A DNA stretch of 64,000 bases. Source: Blastomonas sp. SL216 (GTDB lineage Bacteria; Pseudomonadota; Alphaproteobacteria; Sphingomonadales; Sphingomonadaceae). The notes below the pieces were generated by a model. That model saw only the letters and a program-made list of their open reading frames with translations. It was not told the origin of the DNA and made no database searches. A program made the position numbers and the translations under genes. Below are positions 26,784 through 38,857 of the stretch, one piece after another; position 1 is the first letter of the stretch, and the number at the start of each line of letters is the position of its first letter. The stretch covers positions 808,501 to 872,500 of the forward strand of contig CP113055.1 of assembly GCA_026625625.1 (NCBI GenBank), in the 5' to 3' direction.

Positions 26784-27659
26784 TTAAAGGGCTTCGGCGC
26801 CCGAGATGATTTCAACGAGTTCGGTGGTGATCGCGGCCTGGCGGCTGCGGTTATATTCGATGGTGAGCCGGTTGATCAGATCGCCCGCGTTGCGCGTGGC
26901 GTTGTCCATCGCGGTCATCGATGCACCCTGTTCGGACGCTGCATTTTCCAGCAGCGCACCGAAAATCTGTGTCGTGACGTTGCGCGGCAGCAGCTCGGCA
27001 AGGATTTCTTCCTCATCGGGCTCATATTCCACCGCAGCATCGCTGGTCACAGCGCCGCCTGCCGGAATGGCGACAGGGATGATCTGACGGCCAACCGGTT
27101 CCTGCAGCAGTGCCGAACGGAACTTGGAATAGAACAGGTGGGCGACGTCGAATTCGCCCTTTTCGTACATCGCGATCAGCTCTGCCGAAATCGCCTGCGC
27201 TTCGGCAAAGCCCTGGTTCTTCAGCGCGGTGGTGTCGAAATAGCGCACGATCTGCTTGGGATATTCGCGGATGATCATGCCGCGGCCCTTGCGGCCGACG
27301 AGATAGAACAGCACGGTCTTGCCCGCTGCTTCCAGCTCGCGCGCCTTCAGCTTGGCGGCCTTGACGATGTTCGAGTTGAACGCGCCGCACAGGCCGCGAT
27401 CCGACGACGTCACGATCAGCAGATGGACCTGGTCCTTGCCGGTACCGGCCAGCAGCTTCGGACTGGAATCGCTGATCGCGATCTTCGATCCCAGCGATGC
27501 CATCACGCGCTCAAGCCGCTCGGAATACGGGCGCGCAGCTTCTGCCGCGGCCTGCGCCTTGCGCAGCTTGGCGGATGCCACCATCTGCTTGGCCTTGGTG
27601 ATCTTCTGGGTCGACTTGACCGAGGCGATCCGGCCCTTGAGTTCTTTCAGACTGGCCAT
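26784..27659 (-). CDS. atpG: ATP synthase F1 subunit gamma
   Basis: 291 residues, the rotating central stalk. N-terminal helix [20 protein letters not shown] and the C-terminal [20 protein letters not shown] are family signatures; [12 protein letters not shown] marks the central domain. The 119 bases between the atpA stop and this start contain two stable hairpins, while the following junction to atpD is only 24 bases. Length is slightly more than in E. coli (287). Confidence 0.97.
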   Translation of the reverse strand: MASLKELKGRIASVKSTQKITKAKQMVASAKLRKAQAAAEAARPYSERLERVMASLGSKIAISDSSPKLLAGTGKDQVHLLIVTSSDRGLCGAFNSNIVKAAKLKARELEAAGKTVLFYLVGRKGRGMIIREYPKQIVRYFDTTALKNQGFAEAQAISAELIAMYEKGEFDVAHLFYSKFRSALLQEPVGRQIIPVAIPAGGAVTSDAAVEYEPDEEEILAELLPRNVTTQIFGALLENAASEQGASMTAMDNATRNAGDLINRLTIEYNRSRQAAITTELVEIISGAEAL

Positions 27660-27726
27660 GGTGTCCTAACTTCAAACCCTGTTCGGTCTCCCCCGTTCAA
27701 CCGAGGGGCCATTTTCTGCCGTGTCA

Positions 27727-27769
27727 GCCCGCGCATCTGGCGGGCGATAGCCCCCTGCTTGCGCAGGGG
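27727..27769. promoter_or_regulatory. Two hairpins in the atpA-atpG spacer
   Basis: CCCCTGC/GCAGGGG with the 4-base loop TTGC on this strand (GCAA, a GNRA tetraloop, in the atp mRNA) at 27752-27769, and GCCCGC/GCGGGC at 27727-27745. Both are in the 119-base gap between atpA and atpG. They may partly terminate the atp message, protect the 3' end of atpA RNA after cleavage, or hold down gamma translation. Confidence 0.6.
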
Positions 27770-27778
27770 ACCAGCAGT

Positions 27779-29891
<2,113 letters not shown>

Positions 29892-30136
29892 TATGATAAT
29901 GCAGCAGGCGGATGCGGAAAGGCGCTGCCCTCCCTCACCTGTCGGCGCGGCGGTTAGCACTCATATTGCTGCATTGCAAGACAGGCGGCAAACATCGTTG
30001 CCAGGCCCGGTTGCCCCATAAAATCCGGGGATTTCTTTCGTCATCCTAAACGGAACGTTTACCAAATTTTCGCATCACCAAGGCATTGCTCGAGGGAAAC
30101 AGTCCATCTTGGGCCAAGCATGGAATCGCCTTGCCG

Positions 30137-31885
30137 ATGCAAAAAATCAAACATTTGCGCTCCGAATGGCTCAAGGGGTTTGCGGGCATGGGCGTCGATG
30201 CCAAGGTTCGCTTCAGCCTGACTGCCATGCTGGGCATGCTGGCGGCGCTGGCTTTTGCCGCCATCGCGGTGGTGGGTGTGACCCAATACATGACCCATCA
30301 CCTGGTGACCGATCGCATCCAGCCAGTCATGCACATGCAATCCTTGGTGGATGGCTATCGCGAAAGCATGCGTCTGGCGACGAAAGTCCGTTGGGGCCTG
30401 GCCAGGGGCGAAGAGGCGCTTGCCGAACTGGACGGACGCGAGCGCGCCATCAGGGAAGACTGGGCGAGAATAGAGAACGGTGCCTTTGGTCAGGAATTTC
30501 CCGCAAGGATGGCTCAGTTGAACCAGGCCAAGGTTCCGGCGGATCAGGCGATCAAGGAACTGCGCGGACAGATCAAGGCTTTCATCAAGCAGGGGAGGCG
30601 GGTCGACCCCCCGATAGTCCTGCATCGCAAGATAGACCCGCTGCTGGCGCAGAGCCAGACTGCGGTTACAGAAATGCGCGGTTTGGCTCGCAAAACACTG
30701 ATCCGCATGAATATTGTTCATATCGCAGGGTTGATCTTCTGTTCCCTGTTGATGCTGGCGGCTGGCTTTTTTGTGCGTTGGTGCATCGGCTATGCGTCGC
30801 GCGATTTCCTGGTTCCGCTGATGGCCCTGGCAAAATATGCCCTGCCTGAGCGGCGGGACAGCGTTCATGCCCATGATCTTGGCTTGCGGCGGCGCGACGA
30901 GATCGGCGCGATTGCCCGCGCGATCCACCGTTCGCATGGCAAGGCGGAGCGGGCCCTCAAGGCGGAGCAGGAGCGGCGCAAGGCGGAGCTGGAACTGCAA
31001 CGCGAGCAGCTGCAATGGCAGGAGGAACGCCATCGCCGGGCGGAGACGATCGACGAACTTTTCGCCAGCTACGAGGCCAAGCTGTCGCTGCTGTCGGAGC
31101 AATTGACCAAGGCGGCCATCGGCATGCGCGAAGGCGCGCAGGACATGCAGCGCAACGCCGCACAGCACCAGATGTTCAGCCAGAATTTCGCCGACAGGGC
31201 GATCCGCGCAGCAGAATCGATGAAGGTGATCGACCGCCACGGACGCCGCCTGCAGGACACCGGCGGCGGTGTGCGCGAACTCGTCGCCGACAGCTCGCGC
31301 AACATTTACGATGCCCATCACGCCAGCCGGCTCAGCCGCGAGACCGCCGATCATCTGCACGAGGTAGCTGGCGAGATTTCAGGCATCCTGGCGATGATCA
31401 CGCATATCGCCAAGCAGACCAATTTGCTGGCGCTCAACGCGACGATCGAGGCAGCCAGGGCAGGCGAGGCTGGCCGTGGATTTGCGGTTGTGGCGCAGGA
31501 GGTCAAGAATCTTGCCAGCCAGACGCAGGCCGCCGCAGCCTCGGTCGAACAGCGACTGGGCAGCATCGCCTCGATGACCCAGCAGGTGTCGCAGACGGTG
31601 ATCTCGGTCGACGGGCATGTCGACATGATCCGGCACAATGCCGATCGGATCGACGAGGCCGTGTCCGAACAGCATGACGCGAGCCGCGATATCCTGGATG
31701 CCCTGCGATCGCTGATGACCAACAGCCAGCAGGTGATGGGCCAGGTCGCCGAGCTGACCGACAAGTCGAATCACGCGCATGTCTCCGCCGAAGCGTTGAG
31801 CCAGACGGCGGAGGACGTCGCGCGCCAGTCGCAGGAACTGCGCCAGCAGATGCAGCAGCTTGCGAAGGCCGTCCGCGCCGCCTGA
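30137..31885 (+). CDS. Methyl-accepting chemotaxis protein
   Basis: About 582 residues from ATG 30137; a TTG at 30086 would add 17 residues, and neither start has a strong ribosome site. Transmembrane helix 1 is near residues 28-50 and helix 2 near 193-217, enclosing a helical sensor of about 140 residues without an obvious named fold. A HAMP-like segment ends [15 protein letters not shown]. It is followed by a charged coiled coil (about 265-300) and the signalling domain, whose tip carries [20 protein letters not shown]. No cheA, cheW or cheB/R gene is nearby. No C-terminal methylesterase tether pentapeptide is visible; the protein ends AKAVRAA. Confidence 0.9.
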   Translation: MQKIKHLRSEWLKGFAGMGVDAKVRFSLTAMLGMLAALAFAAIAVVGVTQYMTHHLVTDRIQPVMHMQSLVDGYRESMRLATKVRWGLARGEEALAELDGRERAIREDWARIENGAFGQEFPARMAQLNQAKVPADQAIKELRGQIKAFIKQGRRVDPPIVLHRKIDPLLAQSQTAVTEMRGLARKTLIRMNIVHIAGLIFCSLLMLAAGFFVRWCIGYASRDFLVPLMALAKYALPERRDSVHAHDLGLRRRDEIGAIARAIHRSHGKAERALKAEQERRKAELELQREQLQWQEERHRRAETIDELFASYEAKLSLLSEQLTKAAIGMREGAQDMQRNAAQHQMFSQNFADRAIRAAESMKVIDRHGRRLQDTGGGVRELVADSSRNIYDAHHASRLSRETADHLHEVAGEISGILAMITHIAKQTNLLALNATIEAARAGEAGRGFAVVAQEVKNLASQTQAAAASVEQRLGSIASMTQQVSQTVISVDGHVDMIRHNADRIDEAVSEQHDASRDILDALRSLMTNSQQVMGQVAELTDKSNHAHVSAEALSQTAEDVARQSQELRQQMQQLAKAVRAA

Positions 31886-31980
31886 CGCTGCCTTTTCGGT
31901 TTTGAGCGCATGATCCGGGACGCCTGCGGAGCAGCCGCCGCTTAAGCTCGCGAACATCACCACCTTCCTGGAGATGTTCG

Positions 31981-32445
31981 ATGACCTATCGCATTGCCGG
32001 CCTCGATGCCGATGCCTTTCAGCACCTGTTCGATCTGACCGATGCGGCATTGGCGGACCACGATGCCATCCGCGTGACGGCCACGCATGCACCCGGCTTT
32101 CCCTGCCGAATCTCGCTTCGTGATGCGCAAGTGGGCGAGCCGCTGGTCCTGGTCCACCATGTCAGCCATGATGTCGCCACCCCCTATCGCAGCGCCTATG
32201 CGATCTATGTCAGCAAGGCAGCCCAAGCCGAAGAGTTTCACGATGCCATCCCGCCGGTCATGCAGCACCGACCGCTTGGTCTGCGCGGTTTCGATGCAGC
32301 TGGCATGCTGCGCGGGGCACGGCTGGCGGCGGCGGGCGACGCGGATGCCGCCATCCGCGATCTGTTCGCCGACGCGGCCATAGCCTATATCCACGCGCAT
32401 AATGCAGCGCATGGCTGCTTTGTCGCCAAGGTGGAACGGTCATGA
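31981..32445 (+). CDS. DUF1203-family protein
   Basis: 154 residues. The pattern PGFPCRISLRDAQVGEPLVLVHH followed by TPYRSAYAIYV and the C-terminal IAYIHAHNAAHGCF is that of DUF1203, a family without known function. No signal peptide or membrane helix. GGAG lies about 8 bases before the ATG. Its stop overlaps the start of the ada-like gene (ATGA at 32442-32445), so the two are translated together and may share a role in alkylation response; that link is inference. Confidence 0.85.
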   Translation: MTYRIAGLDADAFQHLFDLTDAALADHDAIRVTATHAPGFPCRISLRDAQVGEPLVLVHHVSHDVATPYRSAYAIYVSKAAQAEEFHDAIPPVMQHRPLGLRGFDAAGMLRGARLAAAGDADAAIRDLFADAAIAYIHAHNAAHGCFVAKVERS

Positions 32446-33476
32446 TCACGGAGCAAGCGCCAGACGAGGAGACGGCTTGGGCGGCTGTTCTGCGCCGCGA
32501 CCGTGCGTTTGATGGCCATTTCGTGACCGGCGTGCTCAGCACGGGCATCTATTGCCGCCCATCCTGCGCAGCGCGGCATCCGGCCCGGGCGAATGTGCGC
32601 TTCTTTGCCGATGGATCGGCGGCGAAGGCGGCGGGGCTGCGCGCTTGCAAGCGCTGCCTGCCCGATGACGTGGCGCGCGACGAGAAGGCGGTGCTGGCGG
32701 CGATCCAGGCCATCCGGGCGAGTGAAGAGCCGCTCGCGCTGGCGGCGCTGGCGGCGGAATGCGGCTATTCGCCTGCACACTTCCAACGTGTGTTCACCCG
32801 CCATACCGGGCTTTCGCCTGCCGCCTATGCCCGCGCATTGCGGACCGAAAGGGCGCGCGATGCACTTTCGGACAGCGACCGCGTCGTCGATGCCATTTAT
32901 CAGGCGGGGTTCAGCGCGCCCTCGCGGTTCTATGACGGAATGAAAGGACGGATGGGCATGCAAGCCTCGGCATGGAAGAAGGGCGGGCAGGGGGTGGTGA
33001 TCCACTGGACGCAGAGCGAGACGTCGCTTGGCCGCATGCTCGTCGCCTGGACTGAACTCGGGGTCTGCCGCCTGTCGTTCGAGGAAGGCGCAGAGGCGCT
33101 GGCCATGCGCTTTCCCGCCGCGCAGTTGCAGGCCGCAGGTGAAGAGGCCGCGCAATTCGTCGCCGCCATCGTGGCCGAGGTGGAGAGCCCGCGCACCGGC
33201 GCGGACATTCCCGTCGATGTCCGGGGGACCGCTTTCCAGGAGGCAGTGTGGAAGGCGCTGTCCGAAATCCCGCCGGGCGAGACTCGCAGCTATGCGCAGA
33301 TCGCTGCCAGTATCGGCAACCCGGCTGCGGTTCGCGCCGTGGGCTCTGCCTGCGGGGCCAATCCCGTCGCAGTGCTGATCCCGTGCCACCGCGCCTTGCG
33401 CACCGATGGCACGCTGGGCGGCTATGCCTATGGCTTGCCGATCAAGGTCGAACTGCTCAAGCGCGAGGCCGATTGA
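32442..33476 (+). CDS. ada: Bifunctional transcriptional activator / DNA alkylation repair protein Ada
   Basis: 344 residues. The N-terminal Ada domain repairs methylphosphotriesters and has its four zinc cysteines at C38, C42, C69 and C72, the same numbering as E. coli Ada (TGIYCRPSCAARHP and ACKRC). An AraC-type helix-turn-helix domain follows (about 84-180, ECGYSPAHFQRVFTRHTGLS). The C-terminal O6-methylguanine methyltransferase domain carries the acceptor C315 in VLIPCHRAL. All parts needed for a self-methylating sensor and activator are intact. It is coupled to the upstream DUF1203 gene and convergent with the protease gene 14 bases downstream. Confidence 0.95.
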   Translation: MITEQAPDEETAWAAVLRRDRAFDGHFVTGVLSTGIYCRPSCAARHPARANVRFFADGSAAKAAGLRACKRCLPDDVARDEKAVLAAIQAIRASEEPLALAALAAECGYSPAHFQRVFTRHTGLSPAAYARALRTERARDALSDSDRVVDAIYQAGFSAPSRFYDGMKGRMGMQASAWKKGGQGVVIHWTQSETSLGRMLVAWTELGVCRLSFEEGAEALAMRFPAAQLQAAGEEAAQFVAAIVAEVESPRTGADIPVDVRGTAFQEAVWKALSEIPPGETRSYAQIAASIGNPAAVRAVGSACGANPVAVLIPCHRALRTDGTLGGYAYGLPIKVELLKREAD

Positions 33477-33489
33477 CCGGACGTTCGCC

Positions 33490-35049
33490 CTATTCGGCGG
33501 GCTTGGCAGCCTTGGCGGTGCAGCTATAGGTCAGCACCTCATTGGGCTGGGCGGGCAGAGCCAGACGCAGCGCCTTCTGCATATCCTCCAGCTCCGCCAT
33601 CCGGTCGGGCTCGGTCGTGCAGCTCTGGCTGGTATAGCGTGCGCGGATCTTGCGCGCGCTATCCATGGCGGTGAGACCAAGCTGGAAATTCTCGGTGCGG
33701 AACTCGCGCGTGTCCGGGTTGAACTGGTTGATCGCCACCAGCTGATCCTCGTTGCGCACGAACACGCGGGTCCAGCCATCGGCATCCTGGCCATATTGCG
33801 TGCGTCCGTTGACGCAGCCGCTGGCGGTCCAGGCAATCTCGACCGGCTCGGGGCTCGAGGCGCTGATCTTGCTGCGCTCGGGAACGATACGGCACATATA
33901 GGTACCATCGCTGCCGCCAGCGAGCGCGTCCTTGCCGCCCAGTTCCTTCTTGACCGCCGCCAGCGCCATTTCCTCGGCGCGATCGAAGCCGGGCCGCAGC
34001 ACGAAACCGAGCACCGCGGTGACCGCCAGCACAGCGGTGATCCCGCCTGCGATCTTGCGCCGCTGCATGTCTTCGCGCTCATGCAGCGTCCAGGTGGCCG
34101 CGCCCGCGACTCCTGCCAGCACCAGCATCAATGCGGCAAAGAACAGGTGATTTTCGCGCGCACTGATCACCGCGTGTTCGGCATCACGCAGCGCCCGCTC
34201 TTCCAGATCGCGCCGCTCGGCCTTTTCGGCCTGCTGGCGCTCGCGCGCATCTTCGGCTGCCTGGGCAGAGCGCGCGCGTTCCTCGGCGGACAGCTCTGCT
34301 ACCGACCGACAGGGAGAATCGGCGAGCTGATAATCGACCTTGGCCGACCGCAGGAAGCCGAACAGCTCGCGGTTTGAGACGGCAAAGCCATATTCGGCAT
34401 CATTGCCATCGGATAGCGACCCGAAGCTGTTGACGCCCGCCACGCGCCCGCACAGATCGACCAGCGGACCGCCGCTATTGCCCTTGGCGAGCGCGGCGGT
34501 GTGCAGGATCGTATCGAAATCGCGCGTGGTGCGGCCCCCGGAAATCACGCCCGGTGTCTTGACCGGCGCCATGGGGGCCACGGTTTCGCGCGCGTCCAGG
34601 CCTTGCGCGCGGTCAACGGCGGCGGGATAGCCGATCGCCATCACCGATGCGCCATCGTCGAGCGGGGTCGAGAGCAGCGCCAGGCTGGGCAGGCGGCCCT
34701 TTTCCATCTGGATCAGCGCCAGATCGTTGCGCGGAGAAATGGCCACCAGCCTGCCGCCATAGGTGGTCGTGCCTTCGGACGGGATGATGCCGATGCGGAT
34801 GCTGGCATCCTCGCGCAGGGGGGCGACGAGATGCGCATTGGTGATGATCTTGTCGGGCGCGACGGCAAAGCCGCTGCCATGGCCGACATAGAAGGTTTCG
34901 CCATCCTCTTCCGCCACCAGCACCACGCGCACGACCGACCGGCTGGCGGCCTGGATATCGGCGGGATCTGCGGTGAGAGGCGCTGCCATCAGCGCGGCGC
35001 AGGCGGTGATCAGCAGGGCGATAAGGCGCATGGGGTTCATGGGCCCCAT
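33490..35049 (-). CDS. Exported trypsin-like serine protease with coiled coil and two membrane helices
   Basis: 519 residues (several close in-frame ATGs at 35049, 35040 and 35031). Signal sequence about 8-27. The S1 protease domain has an intact triad: H73 (TNAHLV), D109 (RNDLAL), S192 (KGNSGGPLV). It is followed by an Ala/Glu/Arg-rich coiled coil (about 250-305) and two hydrophobic segments (about 309-330 and 343-362). A C-terminal domain of about 150 residues contains five cysteines and I do not recognise it. There is no PDZ domain, unlike DegP. It lies 15 bases downstream of priA and is probably transcribed with it. Substrate unknown. Confidence 0.85.
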   Translation of the reverse strand: MGPMNPMRLIALLITACAALMAAPLTADPADIQAASRSVVRVVLVAEEDGETFYVGHGSGFAVAPDKIITNAHLVAPLREDASIRIGIIPSEGTTTYGGRLVAISPRNDLALIQMEKGRLPSLALLSTPLDDGASVMAIGYPAAVDRAQGLDARETVAPMAPVKTPGVISGGRTTRDFDTILHTAALAKGNSGGPLVDLCGRVAGVNSFGSLSDGNDAEYGFAVSNRELFGFLRSAKVDYQLADSPCRSVAELSAEERARSAQAAEDARERQQAEKAERRDLEERALRDAEHAVISARENHLFFAALMLVLAGVAGAATWTLHEREDMQRRKIAGGITAVLAVTAVLGFVLRPGFDRAEEMALAAVKKELGGKDALAGGSDGTYMCRIVPERSKISASSPEPVEIAWTASGCVNGRTQYGQDADGWTRVFVRNEDQLVAINQFNPDTREFRTENFQLGLTAMDSARKIRARYTSQSCTTEPDRMAELEDMQKALRLALPAQPNEVLTYSCTAKAAKPAE

Positions 35050-35064
35050 CTCATAGCGTGGCCA

Positions 35065-37230
35065 TCACACAAAGCTATAGGGATCGACATCCACCGCGAC
35101 GCGCACCCCCGGTGCCCAGCGCATCGGCTGAAGCCATTCGCGGATGATGCGCTGCATCTCGACATTGCGCCGGGCATGGACCAGCAGGCGGAAGCGATGG
35201 CGCCCGCGCAGCAGCGAAAGCGGCGCAGGGGCAGGGCCGTAAACGGCAAAGCCATCGAGTTCCGGAGCGATGGCACCGGCCTGACGCGCTGCCTCCTGCG
35301 CTTCTGCCTGATCCTCGGACGAGATGATGATCGCGGCCAGACGGCCGAACGGCGGCACATTGGCGTCGCGCCGCGCCTGGGTTTCGGCGGCGTAAAAGGC
35401 CTCGCGGTCACCCTGGACGAGCGCATCGATCACCGGCGCATCGGGGTGGCGGGTCTGGATGAAGACTTCGCCCGGCTTGGCGGCACGGCCTGCGCGCCCT
35501 GCCACCTGCGCGATTTGTTGGAACGTGCGCTCGCCAGCGCGGAGGTCGCCGCCCTCGAGCCCGATATCGGCATCGATCACGCCCACCAGCGTCAGATCGG
35601 GAAAATGATAGCCCTTGGTGACAAGCTGCGTGCCGATGATGACATCGATCGCGCGCGCCTCGACCGCTGCGACGAATTCGGCTGCCTTGTCGGGCGACCA
35701 GATCGTGTCCGATGTCACGATGGCGCGGCGCGCCTGGGGCATCAGCGCTGCGACTTCATCGGCGATCCGCTCGACGCCGGGGCCGCAGGCGACCAGGCAA
35801 TCGGTCTCGCCGCATTCGGGACAGGCGCTGGGCGAGGGTTCGGCATGGCCGCAATGGTGGCAGGCAAGACGGCCCGTCAGCCGATGGTCGACCATCCATG
35901 CGCTGCAGTTCGGGCATTTGAAGCGATGCCCGCAATTGCGGCACAAGGTCAGCGGGGCGTAGCCGCGCCGGTTGAGGAAGAGCAAAGTCTGCTCACCCCT
36001 CGCCAGCCGCTCCTGCATCGCCTCGAGCAGCGGCGGCGCGATCCACTGGCCGCGCGGGGGCGGGTCCTGGGTAAGGTCGATCAGGCTGATGCGCGGTAGT
36101 TGCGCCCCGCCATAGCGGTGCGTGAGGGTGAGCGGTTCGTAGCGACCTGCTTCGGCCATCACCCGGCTTTCGAGCGCGGGCGTGGCGCTCGACAGCACGA
36201 CCGGGCAGCCTTCGAAGCGTCCGCGCATCACCGCAACGTCGCGCGCATTGTAGCGCACGCCGTCCTCCTGCTTGAAGCTGGTCTCGTGCGCCTCGTCGAC
36301 GATGATGACGCCAAGGTCCGCATAAGGCAGGAACAGTGCCGAGCGTGCGCCGACGATGATCTTTGCATCCCCGCCGATGATCGCATTCCACGCCCGCCGC
36401 CGCTCGGTCTGCTTCAGGCCCGAATGCCAGGGGACGGGTGCAGCGCCGAAGCGTGCCTCGATGCGGGTGAGGAAGGGCTGGGTCAGCGCGATCTCGGGGA
36501 GCAGCAGCAGTGTTTGCCGCCCATGGCGCAGCGCCTCGGCCACCGCCTCGAAATAGACTTCGGTCTTGCCCGATCCGGTCACGCCATCGAGCAGGAACGG
36601 CACCGGCTCTGCCTGCCGCACCGCCTGAGCCAACCGGTCCGCTGCCTCGCGCTGTTCGTCGTTCAGCGCCGGGGTGATGTAATCGGGGTCGGGGCGGGGC
36701 CAGGGGCGGTCGGTCGGCACTTCGACCGCTTCGAATGCGCCCGACTGGACCAGCGAACGGATCACCCCTTCGGACACGCCGGCCATGGCCGCGAGTTCGC
36801 GCACCGTGGCCTGTGCATCGCCCAGCGTGTCGTACACGACCTGACGCTGCGGCGTCATGCGGGCAGGGGCTTCCCCGGTCAGCCGATATTCGGTGATCGA
36901 GCGGCCCGGCCCTAGCAGCGAGCCGCTGGGCAGCGCCATGCGGGCCACGGCCGCCGGGCTGGCGAGATAATAATCCGCCGTCCATTCGATGAGGCGGCGC
37001 AAGGCTGCCGAAAGCGGCGGCATGTCGTAACGGGCGACCACCGGACGCAGCCTGCTCGCCTCGATCTCTTCTGCGCCAAAGCTGCCCGAATCCCAGACGA
37101 TCCCGTCAATCCGGCGCGGGCCCAGCGGCACCTGCACGACGCTGCCTGTGGGCAGGTCCATGCCCTGCGGCACGCTGTAATCGAACGGGCCAACGGCAGA
37201 ATTGAACAGAAGGACACGGACGCGGGTCAT
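35065..37230 (-). CDS. priA: Primosomal protein N' (replication restart helicase)
   Basis: 721 residues from ATG 37230 (MTRVRVLLFNSAVGPFDYS); the open frame extends upstream but only through sequence antisense to era. PriA recognises stalled forks and reloads the replicative helicase. Walker A is LLDGVTGSGKTEVYFEAV, Walker B VDEAHETSFKQ, and the zinc-binding region shows CRNCGHRFKCPNC, CHHCGH and CPECG. Helicase motif VAGRAGRAAKPGEV is intact. Follows era by 47 bases on the minus strand. Confidence 0.96.
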   Translation of the reverse strand: MTRVRVLLFNSAVGPFDYSVPQGMDLPTGSVVQVPLGPRRIDGIVWDSGSFGAEEIEASRLRPVVARYDMPPLSAALRRLIEWTADYYLASPAAVARMALPSGSLLGPGRSITEYRLTGEAPARMTPQRQVVYDTLGDAQATVRELAAMAGVSEGVIRSLVQSGAFEAVEVPTDRPWPRPDPDYITPALNDEQREAADRLAQAVRQAEPVPFLLDGVTGSGKTEVYFEAVAEALRHGRQTLLLLPEIALTQPFLTRIEARFGAAPVPWHSGLKQTERRRAWNAIIGGDAKIIVGARSALFLPYADLGVIIVDEAHETSFKQEDGVRYNARDVAVMRGRFEGCPVVLSSATPALESRVMAEAGRYEPLTLTHRYGGAQLPRISLIDLTQDPPPRGQWIAPPLLEAMQERLARGEQTLLFLNRRGYAPLTLCRNCGHRFKCPNCSAWMVDHRLTGRLACHHCGHAEPSPSACPECGETDCLVACGPGVERIADEVAALMPQARRAIVTSDTIWSPDKAAEFVAAVEARAIDVIIGTQLVTKGYHFPDLTLVGVIDADIGLEGGDLRAGERTFQQIAQVAGRAGRAAKPGEVFIQTRHPDAPVIDALVQGDREAFYAAETQARRDANVPPFGRLAAIIISSEDQAEAQEAARQAGAIAPELDGFAVYGPAPAPLSLLRGRHRFRLLVHARRNVEMQRIIREWLQPMRWAPGVRVAVDVDPYSFV

Positions 37231-37277
37231 GGTGCCATCCCACATAGGGAGTGCAGGGCGGCGCGTATAGGCGTGCG

Positions 37278-38186
37278 TTACTTCACCCAGCCAAGGCCGA
37301 TGGTCTCGTAAATCTCGCGGTCTTCGTCCCAGCCTTCCTGCACCTTGACGTGGAGGAAGAGATGGACGTTGACGCCCAGCACGCGGGCGAGCTCCGCGCG
37401 CGCCTTTTCTCCGATTTCCCGGATGCGCGCACCGCCCTTGCCCAGAACTATCGCGCGCTGGGTGTCGCGCGCGACCAGGATCTGCTGGTGGATCTCGATC
37501 GATCCGTCCTTGCGCGTGAGGTACTTTTCCGGAACCACCGCGCTGGCATAAGGCAGCTCGGCATGCAGCTGGTTGAACAGCTGCTCGCGGGTGATTTCGG
37601 TGGCGAGCAGACGCTCGCTGGCATCGGAAACCTGATCTTCGGGGAAATGCCACTGGCCTTCGGGCATGGCGGCGGCGAGCCAGGCCTTGAGCTCCTCGAT
37701 TCCGTCGCCGGTCAGCGCGCTGATGAAGAACACCTCGTCAAAGCCCCCCGCCGCGTGCAGGTGCTGGGCCTGGACGAGCAGCTTGTCCTTGGCGGCGATA
37801 TCGACCTTGTTGAGCACCAGGATCTTGCGTTCGGGCCGCATCGCGACCTGTTCGACCAGACGTTCGAGCCGTTCGGAACGCTTGGCCTTGGCATCGACGA
37901 CGAGCGCGATCACATCGGCCCCGTCCGATCCTTCCCAGGCGGCGTTGACCATCGCACGGTCGAAGCGGCGATCGGGATCGAAAATGCCCGGCGTATCAAC
38001 CAGCATGATCTGCGCCGGACCAGCGAGCGCAATCCCCAGCAGCCGCGTCCGCGTGGTCTGCGCCTTGGGGCTGGTGATCGCCACCTTCTGCCCGACCAGC
38101 TGATTGACCAGCGTCGATTTGCCCGCATTGGGCGCGCCCAGCACGGCGACAAGGCCGCAGCGGGTGGGGTTGGTGTCTTCGCTCAT
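37278..38186 (-). CDS. era: GTPase Era
   Basis: 302 residues. Binds the 3' end of 16S rRNA and helps 30S maturation. GTPase motifs are G1 GAPNAGKST, G3 DTPGIFDPD, G4 NKVD; the C-terminal KH domain contains VLGKGGARIREIGEKAR. Starts inside the rnc stop (overlap 38183-38186), giving the classic lepB-rnc-era order. Expression is expected to be tied to rnc, and in other bacteria RNase III cuts its own leader. Confidence 0.97.
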   Translation of the reverse strand: MSEDTNPTRCGLVAVLGAPNAGKSTLVNQLVGQKVAITSPKAQTTRTRLLGIALAGPAQIMLVDTPGIFDPDRRFDRAMVNAAWEGSDGADVIALVVDAKAKRSERLERLVEQVAMRPERKILVLNKVDIAAKDKLLVQAQHLHAAGGFDEVFFISALTGDGIEELKAWLAAAMPEGQWHFPEDQVSDASERLLATEITREQLFNQLHAELPYASAVVPEKYLTRKDGSIEIHQQILVARDTQRAIVLGKGGARIREIGEKARAELARVLGVNVHLFLHVKVQEGWDEDREIYETIGLGWVK

Positions 38187-38857
38187 CGTCCATGCTCCGC
38201 CAGAAACTGCTTTGCGGCCAGAGTTTCGGCCTCCTGCTTGCTGGTGCCGGTCGCCTCGGCGATGCCCAGCCCCTTGATCTCTACCTGCACCGTGAAGCGC
38301 AAATCATGGTCCGGCCCCGATTTGCGCAGCAGCGTGTAGACGGGCGTCTTGCGATTGCGCGCAGCGGCCCATTCCTGCAGCTCGGACTTGGGGTGACGCG
38401 GCGCTTCGCTGATCGCGTCGATCCGGTCCGACCAGTGCCGCTCGATAAAGCTGCGTGCCGCATCGATGCCCCCATCGATATACAATGCCCCTATCAGGGC
38501 CTCGACGACATCGCCCAATATGTTGGTGCTGCCCGCCCCGCCATCGTCGCGCGCCTGCTTGCCCAGCCGGATCAGCGGGCCGAGGTTGCTCGCCCGCGCG
38601 ATTTGCGCGCAGCTTTCACGCGATACCAGCCGGTTGAGAAACGCCGACATCTGGCCTTCGGCGGCCTTGGGAAAGCGGGTGTACAGCAGGTCAGCCATCA
38701 CCATGCCCAGCACCCGGTCGCCCAGAAACTCGAGCCGCTGATAATCGGGCGTGATGCCGGTGCTGCCATGAGTCATCGCCTGGATGAACAGAGCAGGTTG
38801 GCGCGGCTGGTAATCGGTGATGGGCAGCAGCGCCGAAAGGTCTACCTCTGCGCTCAA
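38183..38857 (-). CDS. rnc: Ribonuclease III
   Basis: 224 residues. Cuts double-stranded RNA, including the rRNA precursor. The signature RLEFLGDRVLGMVMADLLY (about 41-59) holds the catalytic acidic residues, with EALIGALYIDGG as the second acidic site. The C-terminal double-stranded RNA binding domain ends TGTSKQEAETLAAKQFLAEH. Overlaps both neighbours by 4 bases (lepB upstream, era downstream), so the three are translationally coupled. Confidence 0.97.
   Translation of the reverse strand: MSAEVDLSALLPITDYQPRQPALFIQAMTHGSTGITPDYQRLEFLGDRVLGMVMADLLYTRFPKAAEGQMSAFLNRLVSRESCAQIARASNLGPLIRLGKQARDDGGAGSTNILGDVVEALIGALYIDGGIDAARSFIERHWSDRIDAISEAPRHPKSELQEWAAARNRKTPVYTLLRKSGPDHDLRFTVQVEIKGLGIAEATGTSKQEAETLAAKQFLAEHGR

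Noticed and set aside
37231-37653. Extended N-terminus of PriA
   Set aside because: The open frame continues upstream but lies antisense to era and has no PriA-like sequence; the family start MTRVRVLLFNS fits ATG 37230.
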